Shown here one piece after another: positions 30,601 through 39,385 of a stretch of 64,000 bases of DNA (within the stretch, counting starts at the first letter, position 1; every line of letters begins with the position of its first letter). The position numbers and the translations under genes were made by a program. The notes below the pieces were generated by a model. It was not told where the DNA came from. It ran no database searches and saw only the letters and a program-made list of their open reading frames with translations. The stretch spans positions 1 through 64,000 of the forward strand of contig JALIHJ010000060.1 of the NCBI GenBank assembly GCA_022984795.1, written 5' to 3'. Origin of the DNA: Fabrea salina. Lineage: Eukaryota; Ciliophora; Heterotrichea; Heterotrichida; Fabreidae.

Positions 30601-30948
30601 TTAACTGGGAGGAGGTCTGTAAGGGTAGGGGTAGACACGTACCATCTTTCCCATGGCCTCAGAGGGGAGGTTGGGTCTGAACCTGGCCCTGACTACTCCG
30701 TTAGTCCCGTGTGTACCGATGACTTTGCCTTGGATGCTCCTGTATTTAGTAGTCTTGCCTCTAGAAGGTTGGGCTTTTTTGCCTTTGTAAACGTAAGCCA
30801 CACGCTTTCCTAGGTACCATTTGGCATCTTCTTTAGTTTTGACACCTTCTACTCTTAAGAGGGCTTGGTTTTCGTTTTGGTTGGTGATTCCGCGCCTGTA
30901 ACCCAAAAAGGCTGCCCTGCTGTATAGACGATCCAGCTGCTTTACCAT
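30601..30948 (-). CDS. RPL35A: Ribosomal protein eL33 (RPL35A)
   Basis: This 115-residue protein is full length. It has AAFLGYRRGITNQNENQALL at the front, KWYLGKRVAYVYK in the middle and GTNGVVRARFRPNLPSEAMG near the end, all standard for eL33 of the large subunit. The C-terminus is slightly extended (YPYPYRPPPS). No intron is seen. Confidence 0.97.
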   Translation of the reverse strand: MVKQLDRLYSRAAFLGYRRGITNQNENQALLRVEGVKTKEDAKWYLGKRVAYVYKGKKAQPSRGKTTKYRSIQGKVIGTHGTNGVVRARFRPNLPSEAMGKMVRVYPYPYRPPPS

Positions 30949-30984
30949 CTTTATGGCCCAAATAGCTTTAGAAATTTAGTAACT

Positions 30985-32703
30985 TTAAGAGAACTGTTTT
31001 ACAACTGAGTGTTTAGGCTCGGAAAAACCACCTAAGTAAGGATTTGGAGTTTCATCTGACTCCACAACTTCTTCAAAGGGGTAGGTTTCTGGTTTCCAAG
31101 TGCCTTTCTCGAAAACTTCTTGGGCCAAGTGGTCTAGTGCCCTAGTTAAGTTTTGTTTAGCTGAGTCGTAGTTGTTGTGGAAGTGTTTGGTTTCTTCAAT
31201 CATGATGTCTCCAGTCATTTTAAAGTTGTTTAGTTCGGACTCAATGTAATCTACTAGTGCCTTTTTTTGACAGCTGTAAACTGAAGGGTCGTGCAGGAAG
31301 TAGCTTTTCAAGGAGTTGCCAAACTTCTCAGGACTCACAACGTAGTCTGGACCGTAGAACAAGTTGTTTAGGTTGGAAGTTAAGTTTTCTTTTCGGTCAG
31401 TTTCTAGTTTGTACTCTTGAGGAACTTCAACTTCTTCGAAGTACTCACTGGAGACCTGCTTTTCGAGTTGGGGTTTTTTGGGCACTTCGAAGGAAATACT
31501 TTGCATGTCTTCTTCCCACTTTTCGTCGTCTTCGAGTTCCCCGGCGTTGGACTCAGGTTTTCTAGGAGAGGGTTCTAGTTCACTGGGTTTGAGTTCTTCA
31601 AGGTTCTTTAGTTCAGGGGACTCAATTGGGGAGAGTCTGTTGGGCGAAGAGCAGGGAGAAACTTCTAGTTTTTGTTTGCTTGGAGAAATCATTCTGGAGT
31701 TAGAACTGGACTTGCTTATGACTTCTTCTAGTTTTTTTTCGATTTCTTCTTTTTGCTTGATCAGAGTGAAGCTGGATTCTTGGATCTTCCTTAAAGTGCG
31801 GTCGTTTTCTTCGATTTTTTTGGTGTGTTCGTTAATGGAGTTTTTGATGACTTCTTTTTCTTGTTGCACTGACTCAGAAACAAGTTGTTGTGGTTGGGGC
31901 TGGGTTGGGTTTACGTAGTGGATTTCTTGTTTTTGGGACTCTAAAAGTTCTTGGGTTTTAGTTAGGATTCCTTGGAGTTGTTCTTGGAAGGCTGACTTTA
32001 AGCTTTGGATTTCAGCAGTGTGGGCTTCGTTTATCACTTTGAGTTGTTGGGACATTAACTCTTTTAGTACTTGCAAAGTGTCTTCTCTGAACTCCTTGGG
32101 CTCTTTGGACTCTTTAGGTTCTTTGGATTCCTTAGACTCTTTGGGTTCTTGAGCAGGTTTAGAATGTCTTCGTTCGATGTGTTTTTGCAAGTAGTCTTTG
32201 CTTACAAAAGACTTGCTGCAAACTTCACACTTAACGGAGTTTGCGCGGGTCATTGCTTTGTTTAGGATGGTAGAGGTAGCAGGCTGCCTTAACAAGTGTT
32301 CATAGGTGAAAACAGCCTTTCGCTTTTGCCTTCCTTCTTTTTTGAGCTTTTGGATATCAGAAGCAGTTTTGTCTATTTGTGTTTGCAAGTGCTGGTTTTT
32401 TTCATAGTAAGACTGGTACTCTGACTGGTAACTCGAACCCTGTTCATGCAAAGAGTTCTGTTCGTAGTGGAGGTACTCCATCCCTAACTGCATCAGTTTA
32501 AAGACCTTCAGAATCCTTGGGTCCCCAATCCTTTCTAGGTCTTCTTTGTCCAGCATTGAGTAGCACAAGTTTTCCAGCAGTGGCTGTACTCCTTCAATGT
32601 CCCCTGTCATAGTTGCTTCTTTTAAGTCCAAACTTGAAACTTGCTCCCAGTTCACTTTGCCGTGACGCCGCTTAAAGGAGTACCCTTTAGACTTTAAATC
32701 CAT
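30985..32703 (-). CDS. DZIP1-like (Iguana) basal-body zinc-finger protein
   Basis: This 572-residue protein has an N-terminal DZIP1 domain (YSFKRRHGKVNWEQVSSLDL, then ILKVFKLMQLGMEYLHYEQN), a coiled coil, and a single C2H2 finger CEVCSKSFVSKDYLQKHIERRH-type at about residues 158-180. After it come a KESKEPKE repeat, more coiled coil and a long acidic Ser-rich tail. DZIP1/DZIP1L act at the basal body and ciliary transition zone. The start codon is 1 bp from the stop codon of the PRPP synthetase gene on the same strand. Confidence 0.88.
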   Translation of the reverse strand: MDLKSKGYSFKRRHGKVNWEQVSSLDLKEATMTGDIEGVQPLLENLCYSMLDKEDLERIGDPRILKVFKLMQLGMEYLHYEQNSLHEQGSSYQSEYQSYYEKNQHLQTQIDKTASDIQKLKKEGRQKRKAVFTYEHLLRQPATSTILNKAMTRANSVKCEVCSKSFVSKDYLQKHIERRHSKPAQEPKESKESKEPKESKEPKEFREDTLQVLKELMSQQLKVINEAHTAEIQSLKSAFQEQLQGILTKTQELLESQKQEIHYVNPTQPQPQQLVSESVQQEKEVIKNSINEHTKKIEENDRTLRKIQESSFTLIKQKEEIEKKLEEVISKSSSNSRMISPSKQKLEVSPCSSPNRLSPIESPELKNLEELKPSELEPSPRKPESNAGELEDDEKWEEDMQSISFEVPKKPQLEKQVSSEYFEEVEVPQEYKLETDRKENLTSNLNNLFYGPDYVVSPEKFGNSLKSYFLHDPSVYSCQKKALVDYIESELNNFKMTGDIMIEETKHFHNNYDSAKQNLTRALDHLAQEVFEKGTWKPETYPFEEVVESDETPNPYLGGFSEPKHSVVKQFS

Positions 32704-32704
32704 T

Positions 32705-33847
32705 TTAATCTCCTTTAAAAGACTTAGGATAGAAAAGCTGGGAGAAACTTTCTTTTTGGTGGGCTCTTCTGATAGCTTCAGCTAAAAGCATTCCTACTGA
32801 GATTTGTTTGATCTTGTTAGTTGGTCCATTGATGCTTCGTGACAACTGAGGAATTTCAGTGTCTGTATTGCCAGGCAGTGGAATGGTGTTGGTTATCACT
32901 ACTTGGTCAAGGGGACTTTCTTCTATTTTTTCAAGGGCGTCTTTAGAAAACAACCCGTGGGTTGCAAAGGCTATCACTCTCCTGGCTCCATGTTGCTTAA
33001 GTACCTCCGCAGCTTTGCACAGAGTGCCTGCAGTGTCTATCATGTCGTCCACAATGATGCAGTCACAGTTTTCTACGTCACCTACAAGGTCCATTCGGTC
33101 AACTTGGTTAGCTTCTATGCGTTGTTTAATTATCATGGCAAGTCCTGGAGAAGTAGTTTCGCTAGTCATGAACCCCTGGAACTTTTTGGCTCGGTAGACT
33201 CCTCCTGCGTCAGGAGACACCACTACTGGGTTCACTAGTTGCATGTCTTCGAAATGCTTGAGGCCCACTATTGAGGATTCTAAGTTGTCAACAGGGATCC
33301 TAGGTCCAAAGAAGCCCTGTATCTGTCCACAGTGCAGGTCACAAGAAATAACTCTGTCAACACCTACAGTCTCAAGCAGCTTAGCTACATCTGCTGCAGA
33401 AATAGGAACGCGACTCATCATCTTCCGGTCTTGCCGAGCGTAGCCATAATAAGGGATTACAGCTGTGATTTTTTTGGCGCCTGCTCTGCGCATCGTAGAG
33501 ATCATTAAGAGCAACTCCATCAAGTGCTCGTTAACTGGAGGACAAGTGGACTGGACGATGAAGCAGTCTTTGTTCCTGAGTGAGTCGTAGATTTGGAGAT
33601 TGATTTCTCCGTCTGCAAAACGCGAGAGTTTAAGGGTGCCTAGGGAAGTGTTGAGGTAACTAGCTATTTCTTTAGAAAGGGGTTTGTTAGAGTTTCCAGA
33701 GTATATCAAGAACTCAGACTGGGAAGTGCCTTTAACTTCTATTTTACTTTTAGTGCGCCAGTAAGGGTCCTGTATGTCTTCGGTGTTTGAAAAGCTTTTG
33801 AGGGAAAGTCCTGCTGCAACAATTCCTCCAAAGAGCTTAAATGCCAT
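32705..33847 (-). CDS. PRPS: Ribose-phosphate pyrophosphokinase (PRPP synthetase)
   Basis: This 380-residue enzyme makes PRPP from ribose 5-phosphate and ATP. Landmarks are LSRFADGEINLQI, the ATP loop PYYGYARQDRK, CDLHCGQIQGFF, VVSPDAGGVYRA and the PRPP-binding loop CIIVDDMIDTAGTL. The core is complete. About 45 extra N-terminal residues precede the catalytic fold, starting MAFKLFGGIVAAGLSLKSF, which could be a mitochondrial or membrane-targeting segment; the family norm is about 318 residues. The start ATG is 6 bp from the divergent small ORF. Confidence 0.96.
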   Translation of the reverse strand: MAFKLFGGIVAAGLSLKSFSNTEDIQDPYWRTKSKIEVKGTSQSEFLIYSGNSNKPLSKEIASYLNTSLGTLKLSRFADGEINLQIYDSLRNKDCFIVQSTCPPVNEHLMELLLMISTMRRAGAKKITAVIPYYGYARQDRKMMSRVPISAADVAKLLETVGVDRVISCDLHCGQIQGFFGPRIPVDNLESSIVGLKHFEDMQLVNPVVVSPDAGGVYRAKKFQGFMTSETTSPGLAMIIKQRIEANQVDRMDLVGDVENCDCIIVDDMIDTAGTLCKAAEVLKQHGARRVIAFATHGLFSKDALEKIEESPLDQVVITNTIPLPGNTDTEIPQLSRSINGPTNKIKQISVGMLLAEAIRRAHQKESFSQLFYPKSFKGD

Positions 33848-33853
33848 TTATAA
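33848..33853. other. 6-bp palindromic spacer TTATAA between divergent starts
   Basis: The plus strand reads CAT-TTATAA-ATG. The spacer is its own reverse complement and is the full distance between the PRPS start and the small-protein start. Confidence 0.7.
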
Positions 33854-34012
33854 ATGGAAAAAGAAACAATACAAAGGATACTGGACTTCATAAGGAATGA
33901 AGTGGGTCAAGAAGGACTGCCACTCCACCCCAAGCACGGATGGGGAGGGTTCTTGGACAAGCTTGACAAAGAAAACCCGCCGGCACAAAACCCTTTTTCT
34001 CATAATAAATAA
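33854..34012 (+). CDS. Small 52-residue hypothetical protein
   Basis: This open frame starts MEKETIQRILDFIRNEVGQE and ends ...NPFSHNK. The N-terminal half looks helical and the rest is Pro/Gly-rich. Its TAA overlaps the ATG of the YL1 gene as TAATG. It fills the whole gap between the PRPS and YL1 starts in the same compact manner as true neighbours, so it is probably expressed, either as its own gene or as an upstream cistron of YL1. No family recognised. Confidence 0.55.
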   Translation: MEKETIQRILDFIRNEVGQEGLPLHPKHGWGGFLDKLDKENPPAQNPFSHNK

Positions 34013-34704
34013 TGAAAGATCTGCCTTCTAGGTCCACTAGAGGAAAGCGGATGACTGAACTAGTGGGCGAAGAAAAGGAAAAGGACGAAGTGTTTTGGAA
34101 ACAGTCTATGTTCCAAGAAGCTGAAAGCGACGAAGAGTACCAACAAGAAAGCGAAAAAGAGGATGTCTTTGATAATGACTTTATGAGTTCAGAGTCTTCA
34201 GAAGAAGAAACCCAACAAACAGTTGAAGAACCTAAACCCCGACCCAAAGCTTTGCCTTCCAAACGCAGACGCAGAACTACTGGCCCCCAAATGAACCTGT
34301 TCACTCAACGTGAAATGCTAGAAAACGCTGCTATAAACGAAATGTTCAACTCATACTCCCTGAAAAAACTAGTTGAACTCGAAGAAGACAAAAGACAAGT
34401 AGAGTTCAACTCCAAAGAAGACATTGAACCCACTTGGAAACTAACTGACAGCTTCAGAAAAGGCAAAGTCGAAAGAACTATTTGGACTACAGAAGAACTA
34501 AGTTTTGGACGTTCTAAGCCTAAAAAGCCCAAAAAGTGCTGTGTCACTGGCAAGCCCACTAGGTACACTGACCCCCTTACTGGAAAGAACTTTTTGAACT
34601 CAGAAGTGTTTAAAACCATCCGGGAAAAGCACTACTTGGAAAGAGAAAACCAAGTCCAAAAAATGATTGCTGAACTAGAAACTCAAAAGAAGAAACTTAA
34701 TTAA
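34012..34704 (+). CDS. VPS72: YL1/VPS72, histone H2A.Z chaperone of SWR1/SRCAP
   Basis: This 230-residue protein has an N-terminal acidic H2A.Z-binding region (RSTRGKRMTELVGEEKEKDE, then DEEYQQESEKEDVFDNDF), a basic stretch with KRRRRTTG, and the YL1_C domain at the end (KCCVTGKPTRYTDPLTGKNF, NSEVFKTIREKHY). It delivers H2A.Z-H2B to the remodelling complex in the nucleus. It is shorter than animal YL1 (about 360), with both functional parts kept. Its 3' end overlaps the convergent biotin ligase by 8 bp in the palindrome TTAATTAA. Confidence 0.93.
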   Translation: MKDLPSRSTRGKRMTELVGEEKEKDEVFWKQSMFQEAESDEEYQQESEKEDVFDNDFMSSESSEEETQQTVEEPKPRPKALPSKRRRRTTGPQMNLFTQREMLENAAINEMFNSYSLKKLVELEEDKRQVEFNSKEDIEPTWKLTDSFRKGKVERTIWTTEELSFGRSKPKKPKKCCVTGKPTRYTDPLTGKNFLNSEVFKTIREKHYLERENQVQKMIAELETQKKKLN

Positions 34705-35674
34705 GGAACTCAATACTTTCGCGGTCACTGATTAAGTGCTTTTCTCCTTGGGCATCCACTACAACCAGTTGGCCATCAGTGTTTAAGTCAATTAAGGTTC
34801 CCTGGGTTTTGTTTGGCTTTAATAAAACGCCTTTATTGTAGTCTTTCCAGTTGTTTTTGTAGTCTTCAAATACGATTTTCTGGTTTTCTAAAGCAGAGTT
34901 AAAGAGTTCCTCAAAAGACTCTAGGTAGTTGATAAGTACTCTTTCTCTAGAGAGTTTCTGACTGAGTTTGTTCCTTAAACTCACAGTAGGAGTTTCGTTC
35001 TCTACGTTGATTCCCACTCCTATGCAGGCAATCAAGTACTTTCCTGAAGAAGTAGAGTTTACCAGTATACCTGCTATTTTTTCGTTCCCTAAGTACACGT
35101 CGTTGGGCCACTTAACTTTTAAGTCACTTAGTTGTTCTAGAGAGCAGCCGACTTCCAGTGCACTTTTCTGGATGCTTTTGAGAATTGCCAGTGGTATTAA
35201 ACACTGCAGAATGACCGCGTACTTGACTTCACAAGTGAATTTGTAAGAAAACATAAGACACCCTTCAGGGGACTCCCAGTCTCCAGTGCGGCCTCTTCCT
35301 TGAGTTTGGACTTCAGAAACGTAAAGGACTCCTTGGAGTGTATCTGGGAAGTAACTTTCCAATAGGGTTTGTGTGGAAGTGGTCGAGTAGGAGTAAAGCA
35401 AGTTGCTGGCGTACTTGTACACAGCTTTAGAACTAGAGTTAATGAGTTTGAGGTAGTTGAAGTTAATAGGTGGAGGAAGCTTCACTAAGTCTGAGTAGTG
35501 GACTATGGAGAACTTGAGTTCTTTGACACTCCTAACATGGTTCTCAAGGTTTGGCTGCTTAAGCACTGCAAGGTGGGTTGGCTTCTTAGGTTTCTTAGCA
35601 AACCTAAACAACACCAAACTAACTGCTAGGGTTGAAAGAGCAATTAAAGTCCATTTGCCTGCGAGTCTCTCCAT
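34697..35674 (-). CDS. Biotin-protein ligase with N-terminal membrane segment
   Basis: This 325-residue protein has the BirA/HLCS catalytic fold: STTSTQTL, QGRGRTGDWESPEG (biotinoyl-AMP loop), LKVKWPNDVYLGNEKIAGIL and CIGVGINVEN. It attaches biotin to carboxylase carrier domains. Residues about 8-25 (WTLIALSTLAVSLVLFRF) form one hydrophobic helix followed by KKPKK, a signal-anchor pattern that is not usual for the family and suggests organelle or membrane attachment. Confidence 0.93.
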   Translation of the reverse strand: MERLAGKWTLIALSTLAVSLVLFRFAKKPKKPTHLAVLKQPNLENHVRSVKELKFSIVHYSDLVKLPPPINFNYLKLINSSSKAVYKYASNLLYSYSTTSTQTLLESYFPDTLQGVLYVSEVQTQGRGRTGDWESPEGCLMFSYKFTCEVKYAVILQCLIPLAILKSIQKSALEVGCSLEQLSDLKVKWPNDVYLGNEKIAGILVNSTSSGKYLIACIGVGINVENETPTVSLRNKLSQKLSRERVLINYLESFEELFNSALENQKIVFEDYKNNWKDYNKGVLLKPNKTQGTLIDLNTDGQLVVVDAQGEKHLISDRESIEFLN

Positions 35675-35680
35675 TATTTT
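35675..35680. other. 6-bp spacer TATTTT between divergent starts
   Basis: The plus strand reads CAT-TATTTT-ATG between the biotin ligase and the coiled-coil gene. Confidence 0.7.
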
Positions 35681-36112
35681 ATGGACAACTCAGTTTTGTT
35701 TCAGCTGACCCAACTCAGACAAGCCTCAGACGAAGCTATAAGGGATCGCTTAGTAGAGCTTTCAAACAACAAAATCACTAACAAAAGCTCAGAAGTCAAA
35801 GAAGCTTGTTCAGAAATCAAGCAACTCCAACAAAAACTTAAACTCCAAGAAGAAAACCACAACAAACTAATCCGAGGACTGAGACTAGAAATGCAAGCCA
35901 AAGACCAAGAAATTTCAGACTTGAAAGAACAAGTCCAGGAGTGGCACCAAGCAGCTAACCAGTACAAAACTGAACTCAACTCTGCTAAGAAGAGCGTATC
36001 CGACTTAATAGCTCAAAGAGAACAAACGGCCAAAAAGCACTCCCAAGAACTTTCAGACTTAAACCTTAAACACGAACAAGAACTGTACATTATTAAAAAA
36101 CTTCAAAAGTAA
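35681..36112 (+). CDS. Small coiled-coil protein, hypothetical
   Basis: This 143-residue protein is a coiled coil from about residue 35 to the end (EIKQLQQKLKLQEENHNKLI, LKEQVQEWHQAANQYKTELN). No other domain is seen. Only TAA (3 bp) separates its stop from the start of the next gene, which carries a SAM domain; the two may be co-expressed. Confidence 0.7.
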   Translation: MDNSVLFQLTQLRQASDEAIRDRLVELSNNKITNKSSEVKEACSEIKQLQQKLKLQEENHNKLIRGLRLEMQAKDQEISDLKEQVQEWHQAANQYKTELNSAKKSVSDLIAQREQTAKKHSQELSDLNLKHEQELYIIKKLQK

Positions 36113-36115
36113 TAA

Positions 36116-36757
36116 ATGTCGCATAAGAAACCAAGTTATAAAAAAGTACCTTCCAGAGAAGTCTTGGTAAAAACCCTGCCCTTTAAAAACTCCAACCAAG
36201 AAGAGTCTTTTAGCAACCCACTTACTTGGACTGACACTGAAGTGAGTTTTAGTTCACACCAGTTTTCACATGACGCAAGAGTAGTTCAGTTCTTAGAAGA
36301 ACTAGGACTCCAGGAGTACTTAGAAGCCTTTGAAGCAAACCAAATCACTATGGAAGACCTGCAACTACTCACTAAAGAAGACCTTTGCGAACTAGGATTG
36401 CCCATTGGGCCTAGGAACCGAATCCTGCGTGCTACTGGCAAGCTGGCTGCTCCTAGATTTAACCGCAGCCAAGTCAACCAAGAAGTAAGTGCTTTCCTCA
36501 AAGAAGTAGACAACATCCGCTACAGAAGAGCCCAAACTTCCAGAAGGGTCAAACCAACTGACTTAAGCAGCTTTTTAAGTGAAATCAGCCAAAAACAACA
36601 AAGAATCATGAACCAAATACACAAAAACAAATCAACTATCAAGAACCTGTCTAGGTCGCACTCCCAAGCCTCTTTAAGAAGAACGGTTTCTCCAAGCAAG
36701 TTTGCTTCTAGCATAAGAAAAGCTTTATATAACATTAGTAAAACTCCTGCGAAATAA
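36116..36757 (+). CDS. SAM-domain protein
   Basis: This 213-residue protein has one SAM domain at about residues 58-120 (VVQFLEELGLQEYLEAFEAN, DLQLLTKEDLCELGLPIGPR). It is flanked by a basic N-terminus and a Lys/Arg/Ser-rich C-terminus. SAM domains mediate homo- or hetero-oligomerisation or RNA binding. The KEDLxxLGxPxGPxxRI ending is shared with the SAM domain of the U-box gene at 62347. The 3' end overlaps the convergent gene by 23 bp. Confidence 0.85.
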   Translation: MSHKKPSYKKVPSREVLVKTLPFKNSNQEESFSNPLTWTDTEVSFSSHQFSHDARVVQFLEELGLQEYLEAFEANQITMEDLQLLTKEDLCELGLPIGPRNRILRATGKLAAPRFNRSQVNQEVSAFLKEVDNIRYRRAQTSRRVKPTDLSSFLSEISQKQQRIMNQIHKNKSTIKNLSRSHSQASLRRTVSPSKFASSIRKALYNISKTPAK

Positions 36758-38459
36758 CTTCTTCAGCAAACTCTTCCAAAGCTTGTTGATAGTCATCAAT
36801 CACTTCTTCCATAGCTTTGTCTAGTAAGTCTTCACTAATTATCCCGTAAACCTCCCATAGCTTGTTTTCGGAGCTTCCAGAGTAAACTTGTTGGAAGTCT
36901 TCAAAAGCTTTTTTGTAGTTCCTTATTTGTTTGTAACTGAGCTCGTCTAGGTGGACCTTCCAGATTCTTTGTTTGTCTTCAATAACTATTTCTTCTTGGT
37001 GAGTTTCGGGCGGCTGCACTAGAGGTCTAGAGTACTTTTGGTACTTGTCTTGGAGGGACTCGGCTCTTTGTTGGAAGTCTCTTATGACTTCGTCTAGGAA
37101 GTGCTGGGCTTCTCCATGGAATTCTTTGTGTGTAGTTTGCACTTGTTTGTTTTCGATTTCTTGCAACTCAGGCAAGAACTCCATGATTAAGTCGTCTGCT
37201 ATTAACTCTGAAAGGTTGTCTGCGTAGTAAGCAATGTACTTGGCTGAAGCCCTTGCTATGAATCCTACACCTGGGTGGGTTCCGTATTTTTGACTTGTTT
37301 GCAGTTTAGTCACTGCACTGCTTAAAGTAGTTAGAAAAGGGTCCATTTGCTGGTTCAGGTCAGTTACTTCTAAGGGCTTTGCTGGGAAGCTTTTTTGGGC
37401 TGGTTTTTGAAGAACTAGGGGTTGGGTATCTTTGGTAGGGAGTTCGAATATGTGACCTCCTTTAGAGTCGTGCTTTATAGTTTCTTCTTGGACTGTTCGG
37501 TTTGCTATGTCTGGGACACTTGGTTTTTCTACTATGAACCTTGAAGGTTCTCCAAATCTTTGTTTGGGGAGTTCGGCTTTTTTAAGACGCGGAGCAAAGT
37601 TTGGTTTTTCAGAAACTACTTTCTGAGTGGGTTCAGCAACTGATTCAGAAACTATTTTCTGAGTGGGTTTCTGCAAAACTTGAGGTTTTTGAGAAGTTGA
37701 TTTTTGAATAGGATTTTTGAGAACTTGGGGTTTTTCAGTTACTACCTTTTGGGTGGGTTTCTGTAAAACAGTAGGTTGGGTTTTGGTTTGGGAAGCACTT
37801 CTGGTAGGTTTTTTGGTTTGTTTATTGAGGTATCCTTGCTTGGCCTTTTCGACCTGTTTGTCAAGTTTTTTGTATTTTTCGAACTCTTGCATTCTTTTGG
37901 AGAACTCAAAATCCATCTGTTTCCTGGCTTCTTTTTCTTGGTGTAGTTGTTTTTCGAGCTTCTTAACCATTTCTTCTTGGTCTGCCACAAACTTAAAGTC
38001 TAAGTTGTTAGTAATTTGGCTTTGAGGAGGGTTCTGTTTCTTTTTTTGGAGTCGATTGGGTTGTTTGGCAGAGGAGGGTCTTTCTTTCATAGCAAGTTTG
38101 ATGTTTAGGGGAACTTTTTTAGTAATGGTGGGGTCAAAGAGCCCAGTAGTTTTGGTGTCGGTGTTCCAAGTTCCTTTGGGCATACTGGGAGCTGACTTCT
38201 TTTTAGTAGGTTTTCTGACTTGGGCTTTGGACTTGGCTTTGAGGGCTTTCGAGTCAAACTGAACAAGACTTCTTTGTTTAGGCGGGGCACGAGTGTATTG
38301 CAAAGGTTGGGGTTTTTCTTGGTATATTGCTGGATGCTCTGCTATTTTAAAGCCCAACTGCTGAGGGAGTTCCATGCATTCAGAAGTTGGAGCAGGTTGC
38401 TGGGGCATTTCCCAAGTGACTCCTTCTTCGTCCCAAGTAAAACCAAGTTGGAAATCCAT
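36735..38459 (-). CDS. Large repeat-containing coiled-coil protein, hypothetical
   Basis: This 574-residue protein opens MDFQLGFTWDEEGVTWEMP. The middle has a short coiled coil (about 150-215) and a run of about ten-residue Lys/Pro/Gln repeats such as VLQKPTQKVV, VLKNPIQKST and VLQKPTQKIV. The C-terminal third is helical and acidic (YIAYYADNLSELIADDLIME, DLLDKAMEEVIDDYQQALEE), a pattern seen in centrosomal or ciliary scaffolds such as Moonraker. That likeness is weak. Function unassigned. Confidence 0.75.
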   Translation of the reverse strand: MDFQLGFTWDEEGVTWEMPQQPAPTSECMELPQQLGFKIAEHPAIYQEKPQPLQYTRAPPKQRSLVQFDSKALKAKSKAQVRKPTKKKSAPSMPKGTWNTDTKTTGLFDPTITKKVPLNIKLAMKERPSSAKQPNRLQKKKQNPPQSQITNNLDFKFVADQEEMVKKLEKQLHQEKEARKQMDFEFSKRMQEFEKYKKLDKQVEKAKQGYLNKQTKKPTRSASQTKTQPTVLQKPTQKVVTEKPQVLKNPIQKSTSQKPQVLQKPTQKIVSESVAEPTQKVVSEKPNFAPRLKKAELPKQRFGEPSRFIVEKPSVPDIANRTVQEETIKHDSKGGHIFELPTKDTQPLVLQKPAQKSFPAKPLEVTDLNQQMDPFLTTLSSAVTKLQTSQKYGTHPGVGFIARASAKYIAYYADNLSELIADDLIMEFLPELQEIENKQVQTTHKEFHGEAQHFLDEVIRDFQQRAESLQDKYQKYSRPLVQPPETHQEEIVIEDKQRIWKVHLDELSYKQIRNYKKAFEDFQQVYSGSSENKLWEVYGIISEDLLDKAMEEVIDDYQQALEEFAEEVISQEFY

Positions 38460-38465
38460 ATTTAA
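38460..38465. other. 6-bp spacer ATTTAA between divergent starts
   Basis: The plus strand reads CAT-ATTTAA-ATG between the repeat protein and the GPI-type surface protein. Confidence 0.7.
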
Positions 38466-39362
38466 ATGCTTCTGTACTTGTTCTTTAGTGCAGCCTTAGG
38501 TGCTACTTGTCCTATTTACACCTGCAACTACAATCAATCCCTTGACTACAATGAATGCGTTAAGTTCGACTCCTTGACCAACACCTACACCCTGACGCCT
38601 TGTCCAAACCGGTACTTAAGTTGTCCTCACCCTGCAAATTGGAGCGAAAGTGAGTTTTGTGAGAACTGGAACAACGCCCGCAGGTGGACTGCTCAGAGTT
38701 CCAGCGAATACTTAGAGTACCAAGTTAAACAAGAAAACGAACAGTGCGAATTAGTTAACTCCATAGACCCCTGCGAGGAAGGACTAGTGTGTAACTGCTC
38801 AGGGAGTTCCTGCAAGTGCACAGCTACTTTACAAGAAGGGGACAACTGTAGCAACTCAACCTTAGTTTGCAAAGAAACTCAGGTGTGTTCAATGGGCAAG
38901 TGCGTAGAAAGGTACTCTTTGCCCGAAGGAGAAGAAGCAGACAACGTTGAAGCCTGCAAAGTAGGTGCTTCTTTGATATCTGGGAACAACTTTACTTTTT
39001 GTTCAATGCCAAGGGAGTCTTTTGGGACTTTGCCTGTTAAGTGCGAAACAGACCAAGACTGCATCTCTACAGTTGGAACGGTCTACACAAAGTGCAAGTG
39101 CGGAATCACTACAGACGGTGCGGGTTACTGTGAGCTGCATGAAGGAGACGAACCGAAAAGGAACTTTAAGTACGCTATCAAAAACAAAGACTGGGAGCAA
39201 TTGGTTTACTGGAAGTTTGTCACAGAGAACTGGCCTTACATACAAGGAAGTGTTCCTGAGTGCCTAGCCAACGTGTGGAAGGACTACAACGAGTATCAAA
39301 AAGGAGAGCCTGACCAAGCAAGTTACTTACTACTAAGTGTTCTACTGCTAAATCTTTTATAA
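38466..39362 (+). CDS. Secreted Cys-rich protein, probably GPI-anchored
   Basis: This 298-residue protein has a signal peptide (MLLYLFFSAALGA), many Cys in the ectodomain including a C-x-C-rich block (EGLVCNCSGSSCKCT) and several N-glycosylation sites (NWS, NCS, NNFTF). It ends in a short hydrophobic tail (YLLLSVLLLNLL) without a cytosolic part, the typical GPI signal. It is likely a surface protein. No known family is recognised. The presence of PIG-A in this window shows that the cell makes GPI anchors. Confidence 0.78.
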   Translation: MLLYLFFSAALGATCPIYTCNYNQSLDYNECVKFDSLTNTYTLTPCPNRYLSCPHPANWSESEFCENWNNARRWTAQSSSEYLEYQVKQENEQCELVNSIDPCEEGLVCNCSGSSCKCTATLQEGDNCSNSTLVCKETQVCSMGKCVERYSLPEGEEADNVEACKVGASLISGNNFTFCSMPRESFGTLPVKCETDQDCISTVGTVYTKCKCGITTDGAGYCELHEGDEPKRNFKYAIKNKDWEQLVYWKFVTENWPYIQGSVPECLANVWKDYNEYQKGEPDQASYLLLSVLLLNLL

Positions 39363-39385
39363 TTATTGGTATTACAGTAAATAAG

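Noticed and set aside
33854-34100. Fusion of the 52-codon frame to YL1 by a short intron
   Set aside because: The frames differ and no suitable 14- or 17-nt GT-AG segment is evident; YL1 already has a complete N-terminus at its own ATG.
38795-38810. 16-nt GTAACTGCTCAGGGAG as an intron in the surface protein
   Set aside because: The sequence encodes a regular Cys block (CNCSGSSCKC), and removal would shift the frame out of the long coding region.
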